DNA of 8,459 nt from Sphingomonadaceae bacterium (GCA_009923795.1 RFSU01000099.1:1-8459), one strand, 5' to 3'; positions 1 to 7,564 are shown, counted from the stretch's first letter. Numbers and translations: made by a program. Notes: generated by a model from the letters alone, not told the origin.

Positions 1-374
1 AGCGAGACACTGTTCATGCAGAACCGCAAGCCCGTCGGCTGCGGGCCATCGGGGAAGACATGGCCCAAATGCCCGTCACACCGGGCACAGCGCACTTCGA
101 CCCGCGCCATACCATGGGTTCGATCCTCCACCATGGTCAGGGCATCGGTGCTGACAGGGGCATAAAAGCTGGGCCAGCCAGAGCCGGACTCATATTTGGC
201 GTCGGACACAAACAGATCGGCCCCACAGCCAGAACAGCGATAAACGCCCGCTTCTTTGACGTCGTTGAGCGCGCCGGAAAAGGCCCGCTCCGTCCCCGCT
301 TGGCGCAGAACATGATATTGCTCAGGGGTCAGGCGCGCGCGCCATTCTTCATCGGTTAAAAGCAGCTTTTCCAT
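1..374 (-). CDS. msrB: Peptide-methionine (R)-S-oxide reductase MsrB, C-terminus cut by window edge
   Basis: Reduces the R epimer of methionine sulfoxide in proteins, using thioredoxin as the usual electron donor. The 124 visible residues cover almost the whole domain. Two CxxC pairs (CSGC at 47-50 and CARC at 96-99) form the structural zinc site of many MsrB proteins. The core motifs [11 protein letters not shown] (64-74), HLGHVFPDG (102-110) and RFCMNSVS (117-124) follow, with Cys119 as the catalytic residue. Position 65 is Ser where many MsrB proteins have a resolving Cys, so recycling may use another cysteine or act directly through thioredoxin. I chose the ATG at 374, which gives the family-typical MEKL start. 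In-frame ATGs at 383 and 386 are possible, and none has a clear Shine-Dalgarno sequence. It lies about 20-32 bases after the flavoenzyme stop on the same strand, so it may be the last gene of that operon. The last residues lie beyond base 1. Confidence 0.95.
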   Translation of the reverse strand, partial: MEKLLLTDEEWRARLTPEQYHVLRQAGTERAFSGALNDVKEAGVYRCSGCGADLFVSDAKYESGSGWPSFYAPVSTDALTMVEDRTHGMARVEVRCARCDGHLGHVFPDGPQPTGLRFCMNSVS

Positions 375-406
375 AAGGCGCATCATGGCCGTGTCGGCGT
401 CTGGCT

Positions 407-1451
407 TCAAGCCCGAACGCGCGTGGCGGCTGCCACCCATGTCGCCATAGCCGGAAAGGCGCGCAGAACGTGCGTGAGCATGGGTCCGCCCAGCCGCCCT
501 TCGCCCAAATGCCAGACCAAAGTCGCCAGCCCAACCGGGCGCGCCGTGCGCTTGGCAAATTGGTGCTGCCAGTCTTTGGAGCTCACCCCGGCCAGCCAAG
601 CTTGTGCTGCATCCTCCCCACTTGCCAGCGCAATGCCATTGCCCTCCCCCGCCAGCGACGGGATGACGGCGCATTGATCGCCCAGCCGATAGAGACCGTC
701 TGGATCCTGTCGCTGACGCCAGCCATAGGGCACATTGGCGACCGCATCGATGCGCGTGCGCGCGTCAAAGCCCGCCATTCTTTCGCCAAAATGGGGGTGG
801 TCGGCCGCCAATTGCCGCAGCAGCGCCCCGCCCCGCCTCTGTCAGCAGCGATTTGCGTAGCGCAAGGCAGATATTGGCCGTTCCATCTTCTTGCAGCTCA
901 ACCCCGGCATAGCCCTTGTGAAAAACATGCAATTCAATGGCGTCGCCAATGAGGGCACGCGCCGCCGGACTGGTGGGGAGGCGCACGCGCAGGCCCAAGG
1001 CGGGGTCTGCGTCGTCGCGGGGGCGTTCACACCCCTTCACATCCTGCTTTCCCGTCGCCAGAAACAGCTCAGAAGATTGGGCGCGCACTGCATCTAAGTT
1101 CCGGATGGTCACGCCGCGCTCTAGGCCCGCGCCACACGCCATGGCTCTGGCGATGAGGGCGCTGTCCATCGCATGGCGGGAGAGGCCATGGCCTGCTTGG
1201 GGCAGCGGGGCCTCGGCTAGATTCTGGCCCGCAAAGACGCGCAGCCAGGTGATGCGATGGCCGGAAATTTCGACGCCCAGCCGGGTGAGCGTTTCCATCG
1301 TCCGCCAGCTGACAAAGCCGCCGCACAGGGCATCGCCAACCTCTGTCTCGCGTTCCAGCAAAAGCGGGCGCGCGCCACCACTGGCCATCGTAATGGCGGC
1401 GGCACAGCCCGCTGGCCCTGCGCCTATGATGATCGGATCTGTTCGACGCAT
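407..1451 (-). pseudogene. FAD-dependent oxidoreductase (geranylgeranyl reductase/UbiH-like), frameshifted
   Basis: A flavoprotein monooxygenase or reductase that probably oxidises the aromatic or pyrone product of the upstream polyketide synthase. The N-terminal part has a Rossmann FAD motif, GAGPAG at residues 10-15, with acidic Glu33 at the end of the second strand. CGGFVSW (43-49) resembles the conserved Cys segment of geranylgeranyl reductases. FLATGKQD follows in the middle. This frame runs through ALRKSLLTEAG and then diverges, stopping at 765. The family sequence resumes one frame over as LLRQLAADHPHFGERM and continues to [20 protein letters not shown], the second FAD-contacting motif, ending at 407. 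The shift lies at about 824-837, in two tandem CGGGG units on the coding strand. Removing one G restores an uninterrupted 347-residue protein. I start it at the ATG at 1451, just before the FAD motif and overlapping the methyltransferase by 28 bases; an in-frame start at 1520 would only add overlap. It could be a true pseudogene, a sequencing error, or less likely programmed frameshifting. Confidence 0.85.
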
Positions 1452-2116
1452 AACCGAAACGGAAATGTCCGAAAGACGCGTGCGCCGCGCACGCCTGCTT
1501 CGCTCAAAATAGGGGGCCACTCGGCCGGGCGATAAGAGCGCGCAATGGAGAGCTGCCCATCTTCGCGCACAATTCGGTGCCAGCCCATGATCCGGGCGAG
1601 CAGCGGATAGCCCAGATAGGCAAATATGTGGCGGTGCAGATCATTGATGAACCAGCCGCATTTGGCCTCTGCCGCCATGAAGCGCAAAAACGCTGTCAGC
1701 TGATCTTGGCTCATATGGTGCGCAACCAGACTGGACAGGATCACATCCCAGCCTTGCCCGGCCAGATCGGCATAGTCGCCCGTTCGATAGTCTATGCCCA
1801 TGTCATCGGGGGTTTGGGCCGCGGCAATGGCGGCGCTGCGCGGATTAAGATCAATCCCGGTCAGCGCGACGGGGATTTTATGCTGCACCGACCAGCGAAA
1901 AATGCTGCGCAGCATATCCCCATCGCCAAAGCCCACATCCAAGATGCGCAGCGGCGTGGGTTGGCGCGGCAGGCGGCGCAAAAAGCGCAATGTGGGTCGC
2001 CGGGCCAGCGTCACGCCGTTGACGCGGGCAAGATCATTCAGAACCCGCGCATAAACCTCGGCTGGCAAGGCCGGATCATCCATCTGCTCTTCTGTGAGGG
2101 CGCGGGTGGCGAGCAT
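1424..2116 (-). CDS. Class I SAM-dependent methyltransferase of the type III polyketide cluster
   Basis: A 230-residue soluble methyltransferase that probably methylates the product of the polyketide synthase encoded just upstream. The SAM-binding motif I is ILDVGFGDGDML (58-69), followed by the ribose-binding acidic residue Asp89 in TGIDLNP. YRTGDYAD (110-117) and DVILSSLVAHHM (124-135) match motifs II and III of the Rossmann methyltransferase fold. No membrane segment is obvious. The ATG at 2116 directly follows the synthase stop (TAA then ATG), which implies translational coupling. A second in-frame ATG at 2083 is preceded by a purine-rich AGAAGAG but with short spacing, so the true start could be 11 residues further in. 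The 3' end runs 28 bases into the flavoenzyme gene. The substrate (an O- or C-methylation site on a resorcinol, pyrone or quinone) cannot be read from the sequence; the assignment rests on context. Confidence 0.88.
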   Translation of the reverse strand: MLATRALTEEQMDDPALPAEVYARVLNDLARVNGVTLARRPTLRFLRRLPRQPTPLRILDVGFGDGDMLRSIFRWSVQHKIPVALTGIDLNPRSAAIAAAQTPDDMGIDYRTGDYADLAGQGWDVILSSLVAHHMSQDQLTAFLRFMAAEAKCGWFINDLHRHIFAYLGYPLLARIMGWHRIVREDGQLSIARSYRPAEWPPILSEAGVRGARVFRTFPFRLCVEQIRSS

Positions 2117-3178
2117 TTAATCGACCGTCCGAAAGCGAAAACCTTCGGCCGCAACGCCGGGGCCAAAGGCAAGGGCAACGCCGCGCGAAACCTTTTGCGC
2201 CATATGCCGGGCCAGAACGAACATGAGGGAGGAGGAGGACATATTGCCCCCTTCGCGCAAGACCGCGCGCGAGGCGGATAGCGCCTCTGGATCCAGTTTC
2301 AGCCCATGTTCAACGGCATCCAATATGGATCGACCCCCAGCGTGAACCGCCCAAGCATCGACCGCCTGTGGATCGCCCCCCGCCAATGTGTGGACAAAGG
2401 CCGGATCTTGCAAAGCGTCGGCAATGCGGGCGGGAACCTGACCCGAGAGGTGCATGATGAAGCCGGTATCGCCAATGTCCCAACGGATGAGATCGGCCGA
2501 GCCGGGCAGGGTGGTTGCAAAGGGATCAAAGACCGCAAGGCCCGGCCCCTCCCCCGTCACGAGCGCTGCTGCTGCGCCATCGCCAAATTGCAGCATCGCC
2601 AAAAGGGGTTCAATGTCTTGCGTGTTATTGAGGTGCAGGCAGGACAGCTCAACCGTCACCACCAGTACCTTGGCCTGCGGCGTGGAACGGACAATGTGCA
2701 TCGCACTGCGCAGCGCCGAGACAGCGGCGTAACAGCCCATAAAGCCGACTAACAAACGCTCCACCGAGGGATCTAGGTTGAGGGTGCGGGCAATGATCTG
2801 ATCCACGCCGGGGGCCACAAATCCGGTGCAGCTGGCGACGATCAAATGTGTCACCTGCGTGAGATCGATATCCAGTCCGGCAATGGCCTTGAGCGCAAGC
2901 GCGGGGGCATGTTCGGCATAAAGCGCCATACGCGCGGCGGTACCCGGGGCGGGCCCATCGTAAAAGCCGCCGGGGGCAACAGGCGACCCCCCTTGGGCGG
3001 TTGGCGGTAGAACGGCAAAGCGATGGTCAATGCCTGACCGCCCGGCCATGCGCCGAAAAAGGGCGCGCGCGCGCCGATCGTCCATCTGCTCTTCCGCCCA
3101 AGCGATGAAAGCCGCGTGAATATCGTGATCGGGCCGCGCTGTGGAAAGCGCCCGGATGCGGGGAAGGGCCGTTGTCAC
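2117..3178 (-). CDS. Type III polyketide synthase (chalcone/alkylresorcinol/alkylpyrone synthase family)
   Basis: A homodimer-type condensing enzyme that extends an acyl-CoA starter with malonyl-CoA units and cyclises the chain without an acyl carrier protein. The 353 residues match the usual bacterial length. The catalytic triad of the family is intact: Cys149 in VGFMGCYAA, His279 in WAVHAGGRSIL and Asn312 in GGNMSSSS, corresponding to Cys164, His303 and Asn336 of plant chalcone synthase. FGDGAAAALV (198-207) and the C-terminal AFGPGVAAEG (337-346) are also typical. The start is GTG at 3178, with a good Shine-Dalgarno GAGG five bases upstream. The next gene starts directly after the TAA stop. 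Together with the methyltransferase and flavoenzyme it suggests synthesis of a methylated, oxidised phenolic lipid or pyrone. The starter chain length cannot be predicted by eye. Confidence 0.95.
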   Translation of the reverse strand: MTTALPRIRALSTARPDHDIHAAFIAWAEEQMDDRRARALFRRMAGRSGIDHRFAVLPPTAQGGSPVAPGGFYDGPAPGTAARMALYAEHAPALALKAIAGLDIDLTQVTHLIVASCTGFVAPGVDQIIARTLNLDPSVERLLVGFMGCYAAVSALRSAMHIVRSTPQAKVLVVTVELSCLHLNNTQDIEPLLAMLQFGDGAAAALVTGEGPGLAVFDPFATTLPGSADLIRWDIGDTGFIMHLSGQVPARIADALQDPAFVHTLAGGDPQAVDAWAVHAGGRSILDAVEHGLKLDPEALSASRAVLREGGNMSSSSLMFVLARHMAQKVSRGVALAFGPGVAAEGFRFRTVD

Positions 3179-3305
3179 TTGCGCCTCTTTCAGAGCCGAC
3201 TGCGTGATGCAGTGGGCAGGGCCACACTAACAGGCTTGAAGGGCAGGGTCACGCCTTCATCCTCTGCGCACCCGCTTGAATTTCCAGCCTTGGCAGGGGC
3301 TTGCG
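3179..3305 (-). other. Intergenic gap between RND pump and polyketide synthase
   Basis: This 127-base gap is the only sizeable break in the minus-strand run of genes. I see no hairpin followed by a T-tract, so no intrinsic terminator separates the pump from the synthase, and no convincing -35/-10 pair. It holds the synthase Shine-Dalgarno near its left end, a small perfect hairpin (ACTGC/GCAGT, arms 3199-3203 and 3209-3213), two copies of GGGCAGGG at 3214 and 3241 with a near copy at 3292, and two copies of GCTTGAA at 3234 and 3274. These short repeats might bind a regulator but are too short to be significant on their own. Confidence 0.4.
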
Positions 3306-6300
3306 TCAGGCGGCGGGGACCGGTTCGGCATCTGCGCTTGCGGGCGGCGGCTCTGCCCCGCGCACGATCAGCAGATACATGACGGGGGTGACAATCCGGC
3401 TGAGCAAGGTGGAGGACACCAACCCGCCAATAATGACCCAAGCGAGCGGCGAATAAAGCTGGCTTCCCGAAAGCGCGAGCGGCAGCAGACCGCCAATGGC
3501 CGTCACCGATGTCAGGAGGACAGGCAGAAACCGAATCTCCCCCGCTTGTTCAATCGCATCGCGCAATCCAAGACCGCGCTGGCGCAATTGGGTGGTGAAA
3601 TCGACCAATAGGATGGAGTTCTTAATCTCAATCCCAATCAACGCGACAAAACCAATGACCGCCAAGAAAGAGAGCGAATTTCCCGTGAGGAGCAGCGCGA
3701 TCAGCCCGCCAAATAGCCCCAGTGGAATGACGCCGGCCACAACTGCTGTTTCGCGAAAACGCCCAAATTCCGCCACAAGGACGCCAAGGATGCCGAAGAT
3801 CGCCAGCAGGATGAGCCCGCCCAGGCCAGAGCTGTTGCGGGCGGCCACTTCGGCTTCTCCGCCCACGCTGGAGATATAGCCGGGGGGCAATTTCATCTCG
3901 GCGAGCCGCGCGACGACAGCCTCATTCACCTTGGATGCAAGCACACCATCTGCGACAAAGGCCGTGACGGTTACCGCGCGTTCCAGCTTATACCGATTAA
4001 TCTTGGAGGGGGCGGAGTCGAGTTCTGGCCGCGTGACTTGGGACAGGGGAACGCTCCCCCCGCTTTGCGACGATACATAGATGCTGTCGAGGGCCGAGAT
4101 GGGCTGGCTCGTCGCCAGCGGCAGCCGCACAGTGACGGGGTAGCTGTCCCCTTCTGCATCGCGAAAGGCGCTGGCGCGCTCGCCCGAAATTGCCAGCCGC
4201 ATCGTCCGTTTGACGGCGTCTGGTGCCACGTTCAATAGCCCCGCTTTCTCCTGATCGACTTGCAGATTGAGGTCGATCCGGTCGATGGCCAGCGGGTTTT
4301 TCACATCGCGTGTGCCCGGCGTTGTCCGCATGACTTCGGCAATCTCGCCCGACAGTCTTTTCAGCACGGCGAGATCAGGACCGCGCACGCGAATAGCGAT
4401 GGGCGCTTCAATGGGCGGCCCTTGGTCAAATTGGATCACGCTGACCTGCGCATCGGGCACGCGGGAGAGATCGTCGCGCAATTGCGCGATAAAGGCGGGG
4501 GATTCGCGCGGCGACCATTGCTTAAGCGTGACGAAGAGTTCGCCATAGCTGGGGTCAAATTCCCGCGGGATGTTGTTATAGTAAATCTGCGGATTGCCGC
4601 GCCCGCTATTTTCCATAACCGAATCAACTTCTGGCAAGGCCTGAACGCGCTGCGCCAAGCGCCGCACAATCTCGTCTGTTTTGCCAATGCCGCTGCCTTC
4701 GGGGGCTTCGATTCGAACCACGAAATAGGGCGCATCGGCTTTGGGAAACAGGCTGAACCCCAAAATAGGAACGGCGGCAAAGGCGAGGAAGCAGGCCCCC
4801 ATCGCCCCCCAGAGGGTCTTGTGTGGATTTTCCAGCGCCCAATGCAGAAGTGGTTTGTAAAAACGCTCAATCTTGGCCTGCAACCAGCGCAGAAATTGAT
4901 TGCCCTCGCTGGTTTGGTGGGGTTCCAAAATGCGGCTGGCGACAAAGGGGACGATGGTCAGCGAGACGAGCAAGGATGCAGAGACGGTTACCAGCACCGC
5001 CATGGGCAGGCCACGCACAAAATCGCCTGAGGTTTCCGGCAGATTGGCCACGGGCAGGAACGCAAAGAGCAGCACGCCCGTCGAGCCCAATACCGCCATC
5101 GTAATTTCTTTTGTGCCGCGGATGGCGGCCTCGGCGCGGGCTGCTCCCATGCGCAAATGCCGCTCAATATTTTCTGTCACAACAATGGAGTCGTCCACCA
5201 AAAGCCCCAAGGCGACGATAAAGCCCGAAATGCTGATTTGATTGAGCGAATAGCCCAGCGCATTCATGGAAATAATTCCGATCGCCAGCGATGTGGGAAT
5301 GGAGATCATCACCACCAAAGACGCGCGGAAGCCCAAGGGCAGCAAGGTGATGAGAACCAGCGCAAGGGCGATGGAAAAATCAATGCCCAATTGCCCCAGC
5401 TTGCGTTCAATGTCGCCAGATTGGTCAAAGGCAATTTCCAGCTTCATATCCGGCGGCAAGGTCGCGCGCGCGGCCTCAACCGATTTGCCAAGGGATTCAC
5501 GCAAACGGATTGTGTCCGTTTTGTCTTTCTTGCGCACGGTGATGAAGACGGCGCGTTCCCCATTATAGCGCGTGATGTTGAGATGCTCGGCCTCTGCCCA
5601 GCGGACATCGGCAACCTCACCCACGGTCACAAGCTGGCCATTGCCGCCGCGTAAGGGAACGGCTCGGACGTCATCCAGATTGCGAAACGCGCCGCCCGCC
5701 TTCACATTGAAGCGCCGCCCGCCGGAATCGACCGCCCCTGCTGGAACGTCAGCCCCGCGGCCCGCAACAGCTGCGGCCACGGCTGCTGCTGGTATCCGGG
5801 CCTCGGCCAATTTTGCGGTGTTTAGCGCGACTCGGACTTCGGGTGTGGCCAGGCCAAATGTGGACACAGCGCGCACGCCCGGCACAACGGCCAGCCGATC
5901 ATTAATGTCTTGCGCATATTTTTCCATCCGCCGCCAAGACGCGTCCTTGCTGACCACAGCCAGCTGTACGACGGCGGATTCGGTTGTGCGCGGTCGGCGC
6001 ATTTCGAGCCGGGCAAGGCCCGGCGGCAATTGTGGCCGGATGCCGTTGACCTCGCGCACGGTGCGATCAAGGGCCTGTTCGCTATCGGTGCCATATTCAA
6101 ATTCCACCGTAATCACGGTCAGGCCATCGCTGGTTGTCGACCGAATGTCGCGCACATTGTCTAAGCCCTGAAGGACGGTCTCAATCGGCTTGGCGACCGT
6201 TTCCTCAACATCGGCGGCGTCAGCCCCCGGCAAGACGGCCGTTACGATGGTGAAGGGAATGGGAAAATACGGGTCAACGGATCTGGGAATTGAAAGCAGG

Positions 6301-6383
6301 GAGTTCACCCCCAACAGGCACACCAATATGAAGCCGACAAGGGTGAGCTGCCAGCGCCGAACGGCAAAGTCGGTAATGTTCAC
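3306..6383 (-). CDS. RND-family efflux transporter permease (AcrB/HAE1-like inner-membrane pump)
   Basis: Proton-driven inner-membrane pump that, with a periplasmic adaptor and an outer-membrane channel, exports hydrophobic or amphiphilic compounds. At 1025 residues it has full RND length and layout: one membrane segment near 12-30, a large periplasmic loop to about 330, a membrane block at about 335-480, a segment near 524-543, a second periplasmic loop, and a final block at about 855-1008. The proton-relay residues are present: Asp397 and Asp398 in GLLVDDSIVVTENIE and Lys921 in IGIEIKNSILLVDF, matching the Asp-Asp and Lys of AcrB. KNS and the lack of a His/Asp-rich loop favour the drug/lipid (HAE1) group over metal pumps of the CzcA group. 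The start is GTG at 6383, sharing four bases (GTGA) with the adaptor stop, so the two are translationally coupled. No TolC-like outer-membrane gene is in the window. The substrate is unknown; the polyketide lipid genes downstream are a candidate link. Confidence 0.95.
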   Translation of the reverse strand: MNITDFAVRRWQLTLVGFILVCLLGVNSLLSIPRSVDPYFPIPFTIVTAVLPGADAADVEETVAKPIETVLQGLDNVRDIRSTTSDGLTVITVEFEYGTDSEQALDRTVREVNGIRPQLPPGLARLEMRRPRTTESAVVQLAVVSKDASWRRMEKYAQDINDRLAVVPGVRAVSTFGLATPEVRVALNTAKLAEARIPAAAVAAAVAGRGADVPAGAVDSGGRRFNVKAGGAFRNLDDVRAVPLRGGNGQLVTVGEVADVRWAEAEHLNITRYNGERAVFITVRKKDKTDTIRLRESLGKSVEAARATLPPDMKLEIAFDQSGDIERKLGQLGIDFSIALALVLITLLPLGFRASLVVMISIPTSLAIGIISMNALGYSLNQISISGFIVALGLLVDDSIVVTENIERHLRMGAARAEAAIRGTKEITMAVLGSTGVLLFAFLPVANLPETSGDFVRGLPMAVLVTVSASLLVSLTIVPFVASRILEPHQTSEGNQFLRWLQAKIERFYKPLLHWALENPHKTLWGAMGACFLAFAAVPILGFSLFPKADAPYFVVRIEAPEGSGIGKTDEIVRRLAQRVQALPEVDSVMENSGRGNPQIYYNNIPREFDPSYGELFVTLKQWSPRESPAFIAQLRDDLSRVPDAQVSVIQFDQGPPIEAPIAIRVRGPDLAVLKRLSGEIAEVMRTTPGTRDVKNPLAIDRIDLNLQVDQEKAGLLNVAPDAVKRTMRLAISGERASAFRDAEGDSYPVTVRLPLATSQPISALDSIYVSSQSGGSVPLSQVTRPELDSAPSKINRYKLERAVTVTAFVADGVLASKVNEAVVARLAEMKLPPGYISSVGGEAEVAARNSSGLGGLILLAIFGILGVLVAEFGRFRETAVVAGVIPLGLFGGLIALLLTGNSLSFLAVIGFVALIGIEIKNSILLVDFTTQLRQRGLGLRDAIEQAGEIRFLPVLLTSVTAIGGLLPLALSGSQLYSPLAWVIIGGLVSSTLLSRIVTPVMYLLIVRGAEPPPASADAEPVPAA

Positions 6384-7426
6384 TGGGCCCCACCCACCGG
6401 GCGCACCATCATGCCGTCGCGCAATTGTTCAAGTCCGCTGGTTGCAACCCGATCCCCCTGGGCAAGGCCGGAGAGGACGTAAATGCCGTCATCGCGCGTT
6501 TCGGCAAGCTGCACGGGCCGCAGCCGGGCGTGATTGCCCTTGTCGATCACAAAGACAAAGCCCTCGCCCGCCCGTGCCGAAAAAAGAGCGCCTGACGGCA
6601 AAAGAAGGCGTGCAGCTTGCGACGCGTTTGATGTTCCCTGTGTTTCAATGGTCACGCGCCCCACCAAGCCAGATCGAAGGCCTGGCGCATTGGGCAGGCT
6701 GATTTCCACCTGAAACGCGCCCGTTGCCCGATCAGACTGGCCGCCAATTTCAATCACCTTGCCAGCAAGCGGTCGGTCGGGCGCGGCATCGAGCCGGACA
6801 AGGGCCGGCGCGCCAAGCGCAATGTCCACACTTTGCCGATCCGAAAGCGGCGCGCGCAGCACAAAGCCGCCCGATTGTTCGGCGAGCACAACCACTGGGC
6901 TGCCCGCGGCCACCACTTCGCGCGGTTCGGCGAGGCGTGCGAGAATCAGCCCGTCGCTAGGCGCATAAATTCGGGCCGTATCTGCAGCAAAGCGCCGGGC
7001 GCGAACATTGGCGCTGGCCGCGTCCAGGGCGGCCCGCGCATTGTCCAGCCGGGTTTGTGTGACCCAGCCCTTTTCCTTCAACGTTGATGTTCTTTGATAG
7101 TCGGCGCGCGCTCGGCGCTCTTCGGCAACGGCAGCATCCACACCAGCGGCTACCTGATCCATATCAAGGGCAGCCAGCAGCTGCCCCTTGGTCACCCGGT
7201 CGCCTTCATTGACCGTGAGTGCGGCAATCTGCCCCGCCGTTGTAAAGCCCAGCTGCAATTCCCGCCGGGCCGCAACGCTGCCAACCGCAATAAGGCTGTT
7301 GCCGCCTTGCGCCGCGCCAATCAGGGCGGTTTTAACAGTGGGTATTTTTTCGGGAACGGTGCTGGGCGCGTCTGAACAGGCAGATGTTGCGGCAAGAAGC
7401 AGAAGCACAGAGAAGATAGCCCGCAC
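6380..7426 (-). CDS. RND efflux periplasmic adaptor (membrane fusion protein), probable lipoprotein
   Basis: Links the inner-membrane RND pump to an outer-membrane channel across the periplasm. The 348-residue protein begins with a short hydrophobic signal (residues 4-16) ending at Cys17 in AATSACSD, which fits a lipoprotein signal although Thr at -3 is not the commonest residue. The two lipoyl half-motifs are visible: QIAALTVNEGDRVTKGQLLA (66-85) and IYAPSDGLILARL (153-165), separated by an Ala/Arg-rich helical hairpin (about 90-150). A beta-barrel and membrane-proximal region with LLLPSGALF (274-282) and GLAQGDRVATSGLEQLRDGM (320-339) follows. The start is GTG at 7426; an in-frame TAA lies just upstream and AAGAAAG is a weak ribosome site. 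Its stop overlaps the pump start. It is the first gene of the minus-strand run and is divergent from the chorismate mutase. Confidence 0.94.
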   Translation of the reverse strand: MRAIFSVLLLLAATSACSDAPSTVPEKIPTVKTALIGAAQGGNSLIAVGSVAARRELQLGFTTAGQIAALTVNEGDRVTKGQLLAALDMDQVAAGVDAAVAEERRARADYQRTSTLKEKGWVTQTRLDNARAALDAASANVRARRFAADTARIYAPSDGLILARLAEPREVVAAGSPVVVLAEQSGGFVLRAPLSDRQSVDIALGAPALVRLDAAPDRPLAGKVIEIGGQSDRATGAFQVEISLPNAPGLRSGLVGRVTIETQGTSNASQAARLLLPSGALFSARAGEGFVFVIDKGNHARLRPVQLAETRDDGIYVLSGLAQGDRVATSGLEQLRDGMMVRPVGGAQ

Positions 7427-7564
7427 GCGACGACTTTCTTAAAAGAGTATCGCTAACTCGTATCAGTTTTAGTTTGCAACGTAAAGGGTGCGCTTGCACC
7501 GATATGAACAGGCTGATCTGTGGGGCGCTCGACAGATCAGCGCCCAAGGCTTAAGGGCCGCGCC
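7427..7564. promoter_or_regulatory. Divergent intergenic region, efflux operon versus chorismate mutase
   Basis: This 138-base region must hold the promoters for both directions unless the efflux genes are read from elsewhere. The right part (7487-7545) is dominated by hairpins in the chorismate mutase leader. The AT-richer left part (7440-7480) contains an imperfect dyad, AACT-CGTATC-AGTT at 7455-7468, about 29 bases before the adaptor GTG, and a 13-base-spaced direct repeat of GTATC (7447 and 7460). On the plus strand CTTAAA, 17 bases, TATCAG is a weak promoter candidate. I cannot name a clear promoter for either side. No regulator gene lies nearby in the window. Confidence 0.45.
7487..7545 (+). 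promoter_or_regulatory. Structured leader of chorismate mutase with competing hairpins
   Basis: Three inverted repeats lie just before the chorismate mutase ribosome site. Hairpin A is GGTGC-GCTT-GCACC (7487-7500). Hairpin B pairs GCTGATCTG (7512-7520) with CAGATCAGC (7533-7541), a perfect 9-bp stem with a 12-base loop. Hairpin C pairs GGGCGCT (7523-7529) with AGCGCCC (7539-7545), a perfect 7-bp GC-rich stem with a 9-base loop. B and C both need bases 7539-7541, so they exclude each other. C ends eight bases before AAGGG (7553-7557). This could be a leader that controls translation, or hairpin B could be a protein-binding dyad in DNA. No T-tract follows, so neither is an intrinsic terminator. 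Confidence 0.4.

Noticed and set aside
1577..2281. A 234-codon plus-strand open frame opposite the methyltransferase and synthase.
   Set aside because: It is a shadow of GC-rich codon bias opposite two genes with clear family motifs, and its protein has no recognisable pattern.
2079..3094. An identical 14-base segment (TCCATCTGCTCTTC) at 2079-2092 and 3081-3094, encoding EEQMDD in both the methyltransferase and the synthase.
   Set aside because: It is short, lies near the N-terminus of each unrelated protein, and has no flanking similarity; chance is the simplest explanation.
4260..5030. A 256-codon plus-strand open frame opposite the RND pump.
   Set aside because: It lies wholly antisense to the pump, which shows full-length conserved motifs.
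7504..7554. A 16-codon open frame in the chorismate mutase leader (MNRLICGALDRSAPKA) that overlaps both hairpins, a possible attenuation leader peptide.
   Set aside because: It has no clear ribosome site and no Phe, Tyr or Trp codons, and no terminator hairpin with a T-tract follows, so classic amino acid attenuation is not supported.
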